From assembly GCA_964035575.1 (NCBI GenBank), contig OZ037859.1, positions 682,001-746,000 on the forward strand: a DNA stretch of 64,000 nt. The letters are read 5' to 3'. The translations under genes and the position numbers were made by a program. Below the pieces are notes generated by a model that saw nothing but the letters and a program-made list of their open reading frames with translations, did not search any database and was not told the DNA's origin. Below, piece after piece: positions 48,563-58,126 of this stretch (position 1 is the stretch's first letter; the number at the start of each line of letters is the position of its first letter). The DNA is from Rhynchopus sp. YZ270_cl-10. Its lineage: Eukaryota; Euglenozoa; Diplonemea; Diplonemida; Diplonemidae.

Positions 48563-51448
48563 TCACTCTAGCGGATCTCTACGTCGGCGAGGGAGACGTG
48601 GTGCTATGGCACTACCCTGTGTGGAAAAAGAATTTTTTTTGGAAACTTGGTTGTATTAGTGTAGCCACCCTAGAGTGTGCTCCACTATTTTTTTTGTTGT
48701 TTGAGTTATAGACACAAAACCTGTCACTGCTTTTTTGAAAAGGGGTTGTACGAAAAGTTGTAAAATGCCGCTCGGGGAAAAAGGTTTGTAAGATAATCCT
48801 AAGCCTCGTACTTCACCTTGAAAAGATCTTGAAAAGGAAGAGGGCCATAGTTTGCGAGGGGGGTGAAATAGAGCGCGCATCAAGGTGGGTGAACACCACA
48901 TCACACATACCTCTTGTTTCCCTGCGCGATTCCGCTCAAAATCTCGTTCAAACGCGTTGTTTGCAGCAACCCCGCTTGCGTAGAGAGGGGGTATGTCCGT
49001 TTTCTTTCGTGTCTGAGATTTATTTAAAAAAAATTGAAATACTCCCGTGGTGTGGCTGCATGGTGCACAAAGCGCGCAAGAAGTGTGAATCACCCCTACA
49101 GGGTAGTGTAACCCACGTAGGCATACCTAGAAGGCGAATACATATTCGGCCTATATTCGGATCCGAATGTAGGGCGAATACGAACTTCGCCTTCTAGGTA
49201 TGCTAAGGGGCATCGGTTGCAATAATCATGGATAAAGGGGTTGGCATACCGCTGCTGTGCGCCCTGCACTCCGCGCTGTGTAGACTTGCTTCGCAGGTTT
49301 GCGCTCCGGGTCAGAGTGCACCCGGCCTGGCCTTGGCTTCTGCTCGCGCCCTTTGTCCGTGATGTGATTCTTCATCTGCTGCTTGTGTGCCCTGTTCTGG
49401 ATAGAGGCGGAAAGGAGGGCTAGGTTGTTTGGGTTCTGTGTGGGTGCTGCCTGGCGGGGGACGTGCTTGACTTCGGGCAGGCTGACGGGCTGGGCATGTG
49501 TTCTGGAGTGGCCACGTGCATTGTTGTGGTGTGTTGCCTTGAGTGGTAGTGGCGGGAGCACCCCGTCTGTGAGCTGTTCATGCATATCTGCCTGCGGCTC
49601 GGAGGACAGCTGCGGTGTGTCCTCCAGCTCAGAGAGCAAACCGTATGTGCTGCGCAGGCTTGACGCAACAACGCCGTTCTGTGTGAGCACCTCCTTCTGG
49701 TGGTGGATCACAGCATCCCTCAGCCGGATGTGCAGCTGCAGGCGCCGCAGCTGCGCGTCTTTATTCTCCGCAAGACGCTCCTGAAGGAACTTCTTGCTCT
49801 CAAGCTCCAGGTTCTCTAGCTCCAGGTTCATCCCGTTCATCTCTTCGCTCAACAATCCACGGAGGTCGCTGTTTGTGAGGCCCTTCAGCTCTGCTGTGAA
49901 CTCGGAGGATTGAGAGGCAAGCGTCTCGAGCTTCTTGTTGAGGGCGACACGAAGCTTTTCGTTGCGGCGTATGCGCTTTGCGGACTTCTCGACTGTGGCG
50001 TCTGCCGATGCTTCTGTGGCGCCTGAGGAGGCACCTCTGAGCTTTGCCTCGTCGGCTTCGGTCTGCGTGTTGCTGATGGTCAGGAAGTGCGCCAGCTGCA
50101 GCTCGTGGATCTCCCGCAGGTCCTTTCTGATGCTGGTCCGCTCTGCGAAGTTCTCACTGAGGCGCATCTTGAGCTCCTCGTACTCCGCACGTTCTTCCTC
50201 CGTTGCCGACGACGCGACCGTCTGGAAATCACCCCTCTCAGAGGAGTCAAGCTGCTCGCGCAGGATGGACACCTGCTGCTGCAGGTCTGCGATGACCTTC
50301 TCGTACTTCGACACATGGTAGGACACAGTCTTCTCGTTGCAGATCGCGTAGTTCTTAATCTTCTTTGCGCGGCTTGCGTACTTCAATGTGTTCGAGCTTT
50401 CCTCTATGCTGGTGTGGCTGGGGCTCACTGTTGTGATCATGACGGTATTACAATTACCTCCGAGGGAGTCTTTTAGGAGCCGCGTCAGCTTTGAGTCTCT
50501 GTAGGGAACGAAGGAGCCTATTTTAGACTTTTCAGCGAGCGCATTGATACAGTTTCCTAGGGCGAGCAGGGAGCGGTTGATGTTTGCACCTTCGAGAAGC
50601 CGTGCACCACGGTTCTGTGTGACGGCACCACGCTCGGACCCTGCGAGATCGATGAGGTTGAGCTTGGCTGTTTTGATTTGACTGTTGCTAGCATCGTGCT
50701 GCTCCATAAGCACCTGCAGCACAGCATGCGATCTACTCGACTGGTCATTAGCCTCAGTCGGCTCCGTCGTTCTGTTCTCATTGCCCAGAATAAGAAGCTC
50801 CATGATCTCCTCAACATTCTTCACCTCATACTCCGTGATGCCACTCACCCGCATGCCGGTTACAGGGTGCTCGCGAAGCTCCAAAAAGCCTTTACAGTTT
50901 TTCATCAAATCACGTATATTTTCATTATAAATCTCTAGATACGAAAGCCGCACCTTATACTGAATACCACGCTTCCCAGCAAGGGTAGACTTCTCAAACA
51001 GGTCGCGCAAGGTGAGAAACATCAGTCCCGGTTCGCTCGAGGTTCCGGTCATGGTATATGTCTTTCCGGACCCTGTAGCGCCGTAAGCGAATACTGTTCC
51101 ATTGAACCCATCAAGCACAGAGTTTATGACTGGCGAGGTGGTGACAGAGAAGAGCGTTTCTTGCGAGGCTTCAGGTGAAAATGCATGGTCAAATACAAAG
51201 CGTTTTTCTTTTGGTTTGCGGGAACGCAGATTGGTTGTGTCGGCAGCGCGCTTGCGGTCGAGGAGGAGGACCAGCTTGTCGCCGATGACTTTGACAATTT
51301 TTGCGTGGCCTGCTTCTTCCTCTTTTAAAAGGAGCGGGCGGACTCTGACTGCTACCAATACATTGGAAGGCTGTGAGGTGCCGCTCGCCCGTCTTGAAAA
51401 GGAAGAAGAGGAACGGTCGGTGCGGAAACTCTGTTCGTCAGTTTCCAT
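48563..51448 (-). CDS. Kinesin-8-like motor (KIF18/KIF19 type)
   Basis: Two exons (51448-49250, 48616-48563) give 750 residues. The N-terminal motor domain (about 28-370) has P-loop GATGSGKT at 123-130, switch I SSRSHAV at 237-243 and switch II DLAGSE at 267-272, plus YRDSKLTRLLKDSLGGN. All nucleotide-binding motifs are intact. TTEPTEANDQSSRSHAVLQV and the KNYAICNE neck-linker region are typical of kinesin-8 (KIF18/KIF19/Kip3), which are plus-end motors controlling microtubule or ciliary length. Coiled-coil segments (about 380-590) follow, then a basic Pro/Arg-rich tail. The predicted last exon adds GSAIAPRLPRRRRDPLE, continuing the basic tail. An out-of-frame ATG lies 10 bases before the start. 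Confidence 0.92.
48641..48688 (-). repeat. F4 repeat, copy 2 (inside kinesin intron)
   Basis: On +: GAAACTTGGTTGTATTAGTG then TAGCCACCCTAGAGTGTGCT and CCACTA. It ends about 25 bases before the predicted acceptor. Confidence 0.85.
48786..48820 (-). repeat. F1 repeat (inside kinesin intron)
   Basis: On +: TTGTAAGATAATCCTAAGCC then TCGTACTTCACCTTG. Confidence 0.75.
49121..49203. repeat. 83-bp palindrome with 18-bp perfect arms
   Basis: Arms GCATACCTAGAAGGCGAA (49121-49138) and its exact reverse complement (49186-49203). A 14-bp palindrome ATTCGGATCCGAAT lies at the centre (49155-49168). On the gene strand the outer end reads CTAG|GTATGCC, a perfect copy of the splice donor used here. Confidence 0.95.
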
Positions 51449-51983
51449 CCTCGCATCGCGGGGAGGGGTACCACAGAATAACTGTAGGGGCTACCTACAC
51501 CGCTCCATTTGCTTGGGTCGATAGGGGGGATAGGGGTAAAAAACGAGGGAAATGAAAAAGAAAAGAAAAGAAAAGCTCTTCAAAACTGCGAGAAAAAAAA
51601 ACTAAAAATAAAGTGCCCTAGAGTAGATGGGGAGGAAGAAGAGGGTGGGGGGGAAGGAGTAATCGACAAAATGTGTAACAAAAGAGGAGGAGATAAATTG
51701 GGGGCTTTTTTTAAACCCAACCCCATTTTATTGTTTTGTTGTTGTTGTTGTGGCTATTTTTTTTTTTCACATTTTTGCCTTCTCTTTTTTTTTTTTTCGG
51801 TTATTTTTGCTGAAAAAGAAAAATATTCAGCTGGCAGACCCTCAGGTTTAAAAAAAAAAAAACAAAACAAAAATTCCTCCCCTCATCTTCCCCCTACCCT
51901 CACTTTTTTATATGCTCTATTCAGTCGCAAAGACCGAATGGAGGATGGGAAGCGGAACGGTTTCTCTTCCTTACCTCACCCTA

Positions 51984-52004
51984 TTATGCACATTGCACAG
52001 GGCA
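51984..52004 (-). other. Candidate last exon of the PP2A gene
   Basis: An F4 copy followed by AAACAACCAAACACAG|TGCCCTG mirrors the end of the kinesin intron. From there a phase-0 frame encodes CPVQCA and then a stop. Joined to HYARK at 55537 it would give 592 residues, near the PP2A-A norm, through an intron of about 3.5 kb. The same acceptor could instead serve the kinesin 5' leader. Confidence 0.3.
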
Positions 52005-52030
52005 CTGTGTTTGGTTGTTTTTTTTCTCTT

Positions 52031-52080
52031 TGAAAATTTGGTTGTATTAGTGTTAACACCCGAGGATGAACTCCACTATA
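52031..52080 (-). repeat. F4 repeat, copy 3
   Basis: On +: AAAATTTGGTTGTATTAGTG then TTAACACCCGAGGATGAACT and CCACTATA. Almost identical to 33415-33466. Confidence 0.88.
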
Positions 52081-52534
52081 ATTTATTTTTCTTTCTTCTC
52101 TTGAAAACGTTATTTTAGAATTTTTTTTTAGTGCTCTTTGGCGAAGTAGAGGAAATAGGAAAGACATGGGAAGTCAGATTTCAGGGTCGCGCAAAAATAA
52201 TGGTTTAGGTAAATCTTCAGTTCCCCTCCCCTCCTCAGCCCCCCGTTAAACAATTTTTTTTGTAGGAGTGCACTAATACGTTGTGTGCACAAACAAACCT
52301 CGCTCTTCGTTTATAATAATAACATAAAAAAGGAGAAACCCTTTCAAAACAGAGAACACTCTGCTCTTCTCGAACTCTGGCAGGGTAGATCCTTATTTTC
52401 GCTAAAAACGCTAAAAATCCCAGATTTATTTTCGTTTTTTTCCTTTTTTTTCTCTCCCGTTTTTGAGATTTTTCGGCGCAGGCCTGACGCTAACTTTCAG
52501 GTTTTTGGGAAATCGTGGGGGGTTGATGGTTTGT

Positions 52535-52594
52535 CCGCGAGCGAAGCGAGCGGGAAAAAAAATTTAAGGTGTACCTCCGCGAGCGCAGCGAGCG
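52535..52594 (+). repeat. GC-cluster repeat, two copies
   Basis: CCGCGAGCGAAGCGAGCGG at 52535-52553 and CCGCGAGCGCAGCGAGCGG at 52576-52594, each followed by an A run. Each copy is itself a direct repeat of GCGAGCG. Confidence 0.85.
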
Positions 52595-52864
52595 GGAAAA
52601 TTGAGTGACGATCTAAAAAAAAACCAACAAGCAGGTTGGTACTGTACTGAGGCAGAATAGTGGTGCTTTTTTACACATCTCAGCTGTCGTAGAACTAAAC
52701 CCCAGGGGATAATATAGGTTTTGGGGGTTTTCGCTGAAACTCGGTCGAACCAGGGTCCCCAACCCAGCTCGTTAGGGCCTCCGGCGGAATGTGAGAATTC
52801 CTCGGTTATTCTACTGCGGAGTTCGGCACTGCATTGATATTTGCACCAGGCACACACAGTGACC

Positions 52865-53025
52865 TCAGTATATTTACAAAAAGAAACGGCGGTCGTGGCA
52901 CCCATGGCGAAGCCACGGTACGCAACATTTCTAAAAATTGCGCTCAAAATAGCACACTTTTACTGCCAAACTAGTCATGGGAAGGGTGGGTTGCAAGCTT
53001 GCGCCGCAGGCACGGTACGCTACTT
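52865..53025 (-). repeat. Dispersed repeat of about 170 bp, copy 2 (inverted)
   Basis: The reverse complement aligns block by block with 4355-4530. The best block is 34-35 bp with a single-base insertion (52905-52939 versus 4454-4487). Confidence 0.75.
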
Positions 53026-53247
53026 TTTTTCTTTCGCATGCTTCCTTTTCCTTCGGCGTTTGACCAATTAAATCACATTCCGGCAGTGACCCTTGTCGGA
53101 CACTGCGCCCTCTGACAAGGGTAATACTTTCTAGAAACATTCTGAAAAAAGTGGTAGTACCCGGCATTAGCAAGAAAATTTTCAAAATTAAATAGGTGGT
53201 GCCGATGCACCAGCAGTTTGGGTGGGCGAGACCGCATTGGGTGAACC

Positions 53248-53267
53248 TCCGCGAGCGCAGCGAGCGG
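53248..53267 (+). repeat. GC-cluster repeat
   Basis: CCGCGAGCGCAGCGAGCGG, preceded by GTGAACCT and followed by AAATTTTTTTT. Confidence 0.85.
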
Positions 53268-54799
53268 AAATTTTTTTTCCGCAGTTTTTGGGCAAAGTTC
53301 AAAATCCCACCAAAAATTAAGTGGGGATTTTCGACAACAATACTGGGGCCCTATGGGTTTTTGGATTTTGGCCGAACAGTGTTGTGTTTCTGCCTTGGTC
53401 CGGTTGAAGTCTTTATTACTGGATCTCATACTCCGTACAGGTGACCCATACCCTACCCGACCTTTAACACACCCGCATTTCTTCGAAACCTCCACCCTCA
53501 GCACCACCCCTTTTACAATGGTCTGCTTTGCGGGTTTGCGGACATAGTAATTGTGTTCTTCAAGGTTATGCTTCAAAATTGTCTTATGCAAGGTGACACT
53601 CATTGGTCCTTGTCTTATGAAGTGAAGACAAATATTAAAGGGGTATTGGCGGGCCGAAGGCCATCCAAAAAAACGGTAGCGAACTTTTACTTTTTTTCCT
53701 TTTGGTTTTCCCCTTATTTTGACTTTCCGGATCGATTGCGGACCGTGGTGGTGCCACTCTGTGGCTGGAAATTAGTAGGTAACCAAAAAAATGGGCCAGA
53801 GAAAAAAGGAAAAAAAAAAAGGAAAAAAAAATAAAAAATCTCGAATCCTTATTTTCACTTTCGCTAAGGATCTACCCTGAACTCTGGGTTTTTTTTTTTT
53901 TTTTTTGAAAAAAAAAAATCTACTCAGTCCTTTCTATATTGCATCTCTTTTTCCTTCATAATTTTTTTTTGGTCTTTCTGGACTAGAAAACCACAAAATT
54001 CTCACAATAAAGGGGGTTTTTTCGGAGGGGAAAGACACCTTTTTAAAAGGAAAAAATTCTATTTGATCTATCACAATGGGGGGGACTTTTTAGGGGAACA
54101 AACCGAGGGGAAGAGTATATGAAGCAATATGCAGATATATACCAAATACACAGCAACATCCCACCCATCCCCCTTTTTTTTTGAAACCTTTCCCCCCCCC
54201 TTCATGGCTCTCTCAGTACCCCCCCATTTTTCCCATTTTATTGGCAATAGAACATCTAATATGGCTTGCAAAAAAAAAATTCGTTCACGCAACTAAGGGC
54301 ATTTCACCAGCGCCTGAAAGGGGAGGGTTTTTTTGTGAAGGAAAGGTGAATACTTTTAATCCTCATAACCCCATTGCAGGCCTTTTGCTAACTTTGGGAT
54401 TTTCCCCCTGAATGGCATGATGGTCAAAAAAAAATAATTTCCTGGAAAAAAAGTACATTCCGAGCTTTCCCACCTGGTGAAAGCGGTCGTCGCGCGCTTC
54501 GCGCGCGCCTCCCTGCCAGCCACAGGGTGGAGAGGCGAAGGGTCAGCTTTGCGAGATAACAAAAAAAACGGAATCTAATCCTTTATTAACGGTGCTTGGT
54601 CTTGCGCCTTACGTACACTAACCGTACAAAATCAATACGTCTTCCAGAAGCAGGGGCTGTTGCAACGGTTGGGTCACTTTGAAGTAAAAATGGTCAAACT
54701 TTTGCAGCTTGGGTCAAGTTTCAGTTTTGGCTGTAAAATGCAAGGGAATCCCCTTAGACATTGTAAAAGGGCACCGTAGGCAGGAAAAAAATGGCGTAC

Positions 54800-54857
54800 A
54801 GCGCGAGCGAAGCGAGCGGAAATTTTTTTGAGGTATACCTCCGCGAGCGCAGCGAGC
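54800..54857 (+). repeat. GC-cluster repeat, two copies
   Basis: GCGCGAGCGAAGCGAGCGG at about 54801-54819 and CCGCGAGCGCAGCGAGC at 54841-54857, the latter directly before the 8-bp satellite. Confidence 0.85.
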
Positions 54858-54873
54858 AGAAAAATTTTAAGGT

Positions 54874-55199
54874 GCCATCATGCCATCATGCCATCATGCC
54901 ATCATGCCATCATGCCATCATGCCATCATGCCATCATGCCATCATGCCATCATGCCATCATGCCATCATGCCATCATGCCATCATGCCATCATGCCATCA
55001 TGCCATCATGCCATCATGCCATCATGCCATCATGCCATCATGCCATCATGCCATCATGCCATCATGCCATCATGCCATCATGCCATCATGCCATCATGCC
55101 ATCATGCCATCATGCCATCATGCCATCATGCCATCATGCCATCATGCCATCATGCCATCATGCCATCATGCCATCATGCCATCATGCCATCATGCCATC
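54874..55199. repeat. 8-bp tandem satellite (GCCATCAT)n
   Basis: About 40.75 perfect units over 326 bp. Eight is not a multiple of three, so three units give the same eight-residue repeat in every forward frame; the long frames here are an artefact. Short inverted copies (GGCATGAT) follow at 55254-55275 and 55304-55322. Confidence 0.97.
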
Positions 55200-55429
55200 T
55201 GGGGGGAAATCCCCAGGTGATGGAGAGCGAAAGCCTTGCCCCACCACCCCCCGTGGCATGATGGTGGCATGATGGAAAAAAAAATAAAAAACGCCCAAAA
55301 ACGTGGCATGATGGCATGATGGTTAGCAAAAGGCCTGACCCCATTGTGACTTTATTAAAAAAATGGAAGTTGTAAAAGTCCGGTTGGTACTGGGAGGGGG
55401 AAATGTGTCAAAAAAAAAGGGGAAAAGCT

Positions 55430-55470
55430 TATAAGATGAACCTAAGCCTCTCGTTGCTTAGTCACCTTTG
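55430..55470 (-). repeat. F1 repeat, near-consensus copy
   Basis: On +: ATAAGATGAACCTAAGCCTC then TCGTTGCTTAGTCACCTTTG. CTAAGC and GCTTAG form a perfect 6-bp hairpin with an 8-base loop. It lies just after the last PP2A donor, inside the presumed last intron. Confidence 0.88.
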
Positions 55471-55536
55471 ATAATACAATAAAACGAGAGGATCGTAATA
55501 TCGAGTTTTTTGTGCACCGTGTGATGTGACCCATAC

Positions 55537-57582
55537 CTTGCGTGCGTAGTGCTTCACATCGTAGTCGGCGTCACGTTCAAGCTCCTCAAGAAGGGGCTTC
55601 CATTTTGCTGTGATCGTTTGGGGGTCGATCTTGGACAGTGCTTCCTGTGACAGAGAAGAGGGTAGTATAAAGAGTGCGCAATAAGCTTTTTGCTGTGGCA
55701 CAAAATTGACAGAAAAAAAAAAACATTTGGTGTTCATCTTAAAAAGAACTGAGGCGTTCTGGAACCAGGCAGGGGCATACCTCAATTGCCTTTGCGACGT
55801 TGAATCTGACGTTGGGCACCTTGTCCCTTGCCATGGTCTGGAAGAATGGGAGGAAGTCGGTGTTGATGACGAAGGCCGAGCAGTGCTTGCTCTTCGCTGC
55901 TGTCCCAAGGAAGTAGAGCAGGGCCACCCTGTGCATGTAGTTCTCTTTGTTCACGAGAACGCCGACCTTTTTTATGAGTGCGGTGCGCCCCCATTGCTCC
56001 CCGAACACACCCCACAGCTCGCACAGCACCTCTGCAACTTGTGTGCGGATCTCGCACACCTGGTCTGTGAGCCACCCGACAACAATCTTCGACAGGTCCT
56101 GCTCAAATGCCTCCGGCCCCATCAACTTTGCCAACGACGGGATCACATTGACCACCCCTTCACGCACACGCCACTTGCTGTCCGTTGCCAGGTTCGTCAC
56201 TGCGGGCAGGATCTGCTTGCTAAGCTCCCTGAAGCCGATTCCGTCGCTGACCTTTCCAAGCTCGCCTATCACGTTGAGACGGACTTCTGAGGACTCATCT
56301 TGGAGGAGGTTTTGCACGATAGGCAGAAGCAATGACTGTTGTGTTGAAGTACAAAAAAAATTATACACTTTCTCTTCAACCTTTTCCCTCCAAAAATAAA
56401 CGCCGAAGATCTGACGCACTGTCTCCACCGGGTTATCACCCCCAAAGAACACTTCATTGACAAAAGAAACTATCAAAAAGCGCATACCGTTATTTCATCT
56501 TTATTCAAAATGCTGGTGAGGCCGACGATGTTGGCTGCAGCTGCTGCACGAACGTGGTTGTTTGAGTCGCTGCAGAGGTCTTTGAAGTGCGGTGCCACGA
56601 GGCGCAGCTCTCTTGTCCCCACGAGGAGGGCCCCGATGTTGGAGATCTGGTGCGCCACCGCTGTGCGCACCTCTGCTTCGTTGTCCTCTGCCAGCGTGCG
56701 CACCAACTCTGTGATGTCTGCAGGGTGCTTCGCAAGGCCAGACGCCTCCATGATCGGCTTGAAGCTGTTGCACAGCATGTACCGCACCCGCCAGCTAGGG
56801 TCCTGCTGCGACTCCCGCACCACAGACACAATGTGTTCGTTAATCAGATCCTGGCAATGCGGCACTGTCATGAGCTGCTTCGCCACCTCTGCGCTCTTCT
56901 CGACCACCAGGAGACGCACACCGTCCTGCTTATCTCTGCCCAACTCTCCGAAGAGGGGCATCAACGCACGGAGCACTGATTGGTCACGCACAACCTTTAC
57001 GAGGTCGGGCATGTTTTCGACTGCGGCACGCTTTACTTGAGGTTCTTCCACGCGACAGAGTGCGGAGTACAGATTGATGAGGCTGTCTTTGTGCTCTTGG
57101 GAGCGTAGACGTGCGTAGAGGACAGGAATGAGGGCTGCAGAGGCACCTTTGCATGCGGCCCAGTCGTGGTTGGCCATTCGCGCAACCATTGGAGAGAAGT
57201 CGCGTTCAATCTGTCTCTCAGAAAGCTGAGAAACAATAGAGATAATAGCCGCAACAGCCTTAATGCGCACTGCAGGCTCCTCCATGCTCACAAGGTGCTC
57301 CAAAGGCGACAGCAGTGTCTCTGCGTAGTCCGCACCTCCAACATAATCCAAGAAGTCTGCAAACTGCGCAGACAACTGAATCAACACCTCGTCGTCGTCG
57401 TCCCACCCACCCCCCTTCTCAGTCAAATACGGTATCAACTCATCGCGTGTTCTCTTAAACCCCAACGCCTCCGCAATGACCTTCAGCTGCTTCGTTGCCT
57501 TAACCCGCACTGCCATTTCGGGGCTTTTCAATTCGTCGATCAAAACCGCAACAGGGAACAACCCATCGCTTCCGTCTGCCAT
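55537..57582 (-). CDS. PPP2R1A: PP2A scaffold subunit A (PR65), 3' end unresolved
   Basis: HEAT-repeat scaffold that joins the catalytic and regulatory subunits of protein phosphatase 2A. Exons 57582-56488, 56335-55781 and 55644-55537 join in phase 0 to 586 residues, against about 589 in animals. HEAT repeats run throughout, for example VFGEQWGRTALIKKVGVL, WRVRYMLCNSF, WRVREGVVNVIPSLAKLMG and DSLINLYSALCRVEEPQVKR. The sequence reaches the family's terminal DYDVKHYARK and then meets a GTATGG donor. A few further residues are expected, either from a small exon (candidate CPVQCA at 51984-52004) or from a 24-residue read-through (VWVTSHGAQ..) ending at 55462. Gene identity is secure; only the extreme C-terminus is open. 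Confidence 0.92.
55645..55780 (-). other. PP2A intron 2 (136 bp)
   Basis: Donor ATTGAG|GTATGC, acceptor TCTGTCACAG|GAAGCA, phase 0. Joins VAKAIE to EALSKIDPQ in register with the HEAT pattern. Confidence 0.92.
56336..56487 (-). other. PP2A intron 1 (152 bp)
   Basis: Donor ATAACG|GTATGC, acceptor CAACACAACAG|TCATTG, phase 0. Joins NKDEIT to SLLLPIVQNLL, as in other PP2A-A proteins. It contains half of an F2 repeat. Confidence 0.93.
56405..56462 (-). repeat. F2 half-repeat inside PP2A intron 1
   Basis: On +: CTCCACCGGGTTATCACCCC then CAAAGAACACTTCATTGACA. Matches 40230-40276. Confidence 0.82.
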
Positions 57583-58126
57583 TGTATGCTAGTGTAATGC
57601 GAGTGGGGGGAGGTTGGGCCTCTATGTGGTCCTGTTAGTGGTGGGGAAGGTGGAGAAAGTGGAGAAGGTGGACACATCTAGTAGCTGATTCACTCACGAT
57701 ACGGTGTTGACGTGCAAATCGCTCGTCCAAGCTGGGTATAGGGGCGAAAGACCCATCGAACCATCTAGTAGCTGGTTTCACTTCGAAGTTTCCCTCAGGA
57801 TAGCTGGAACCAAAAAAGGAGTTACGCCAGGTAAAGCGAATGATTGGAGGAATTGGGGAAAGGGTAGGTAAGAGAGGGAGGGGGAGAGAGAGGGAGGGAG
57901 AAGGTTTTGTGGGTAGTATCCGCAGTTATCTTGGTTAGTAAAATTTAGCAAAGAAAAAAGAGACAAAAAATGAAGAGGCAAAAAAGAGGGGTAAAGTGGT
58001 GTAAATGGGAAATTGTCGTCTGGGAGGAAAAAAGAAAAAAGCATTAATGGAGGGGGAAAACGAGAGGTGGTAGGAAGACCATCCCCAAAGAAACAAAAAA
58101 AAAGATATATCGGTGGTCTCGTATTG
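57583..58126. other. Spacer, no gene seen
   Basis: G/A-rich stretches near 57840-57900. A short direct repeat, ATCTAGTAGCTG, occurs at about 57677 and 57762. Holds the 3' UTR of the 58127-62127 gene and the leader of the PP2A gene. Confidence 0.55.
57632..57680 (-). promoter_or_regulatory. Pyrimidine tract and CAG before PP2A start
   Basis: On the gene strand CCACCTTCTCCACTTTCTCC..ACCACTAACAG|GACC, about 50 bases before the ATG. CACTAAC is a good branch-site match just upstream of the AG. Confidence 0.55.

Larger units (their letters stand above)
48617..49249 (-). other. Kinesin intron (633 bp)
   Basis: Donor ACAGCAGCG|GTATGC, acceptor CTTTTTCCACACAG|GGTAGT, phase 0. It contains a long palindrome (49121-49203), an F1 copy and an F4 copy. 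The F4 copy sits directly before the acceptor and supplies a branch-site-like CACTAATAC. The 54-base last exon is inferred from these signals and its basic composition. Confidence 0.75.
51449..55536. other. 4-kb repeat-rich region between PP2A and kinesin genes
   Basis: No conventional gene is seen. It contains an F4 copy (52031-52080), five GC clusters, one copy of the 170-bp repeat, the 8-bp satellite and an F1 copy. Part of it may be the last intron of the PP2A gene (see the exon candidate at 51984-52004). A weak pyrimidine/AG site (AG at 51482-51483) precedes the kinesin start. Confidence 0.6.

Noticed and set aside
51900-51922. TATA-like sequence upstream of kinesin
   Set aside because: Similar A/T words occur throughout the spacers, and if genes are co-transcribed a TATA box is not expected.
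52400-54860. Inserted organelle DNA
   Set aside because: The GC clusters look organelle-like, but no mitochondrial or plastid gene fragment, tRNA or rRNA is present.
54874-55199. CRISPR-like array
   Set aside because: Units are 8 bp with no spacers, in a eukaryotic genome; it is a simple satellite.
54791-55272. Open frames encoding a Met-Pro-Ser-Cys-His-His-Ala-Ile repeat
   Set aside because: The 8-bp satellite gives the same peptide in every forward frame; there is no non-repeat coding context.
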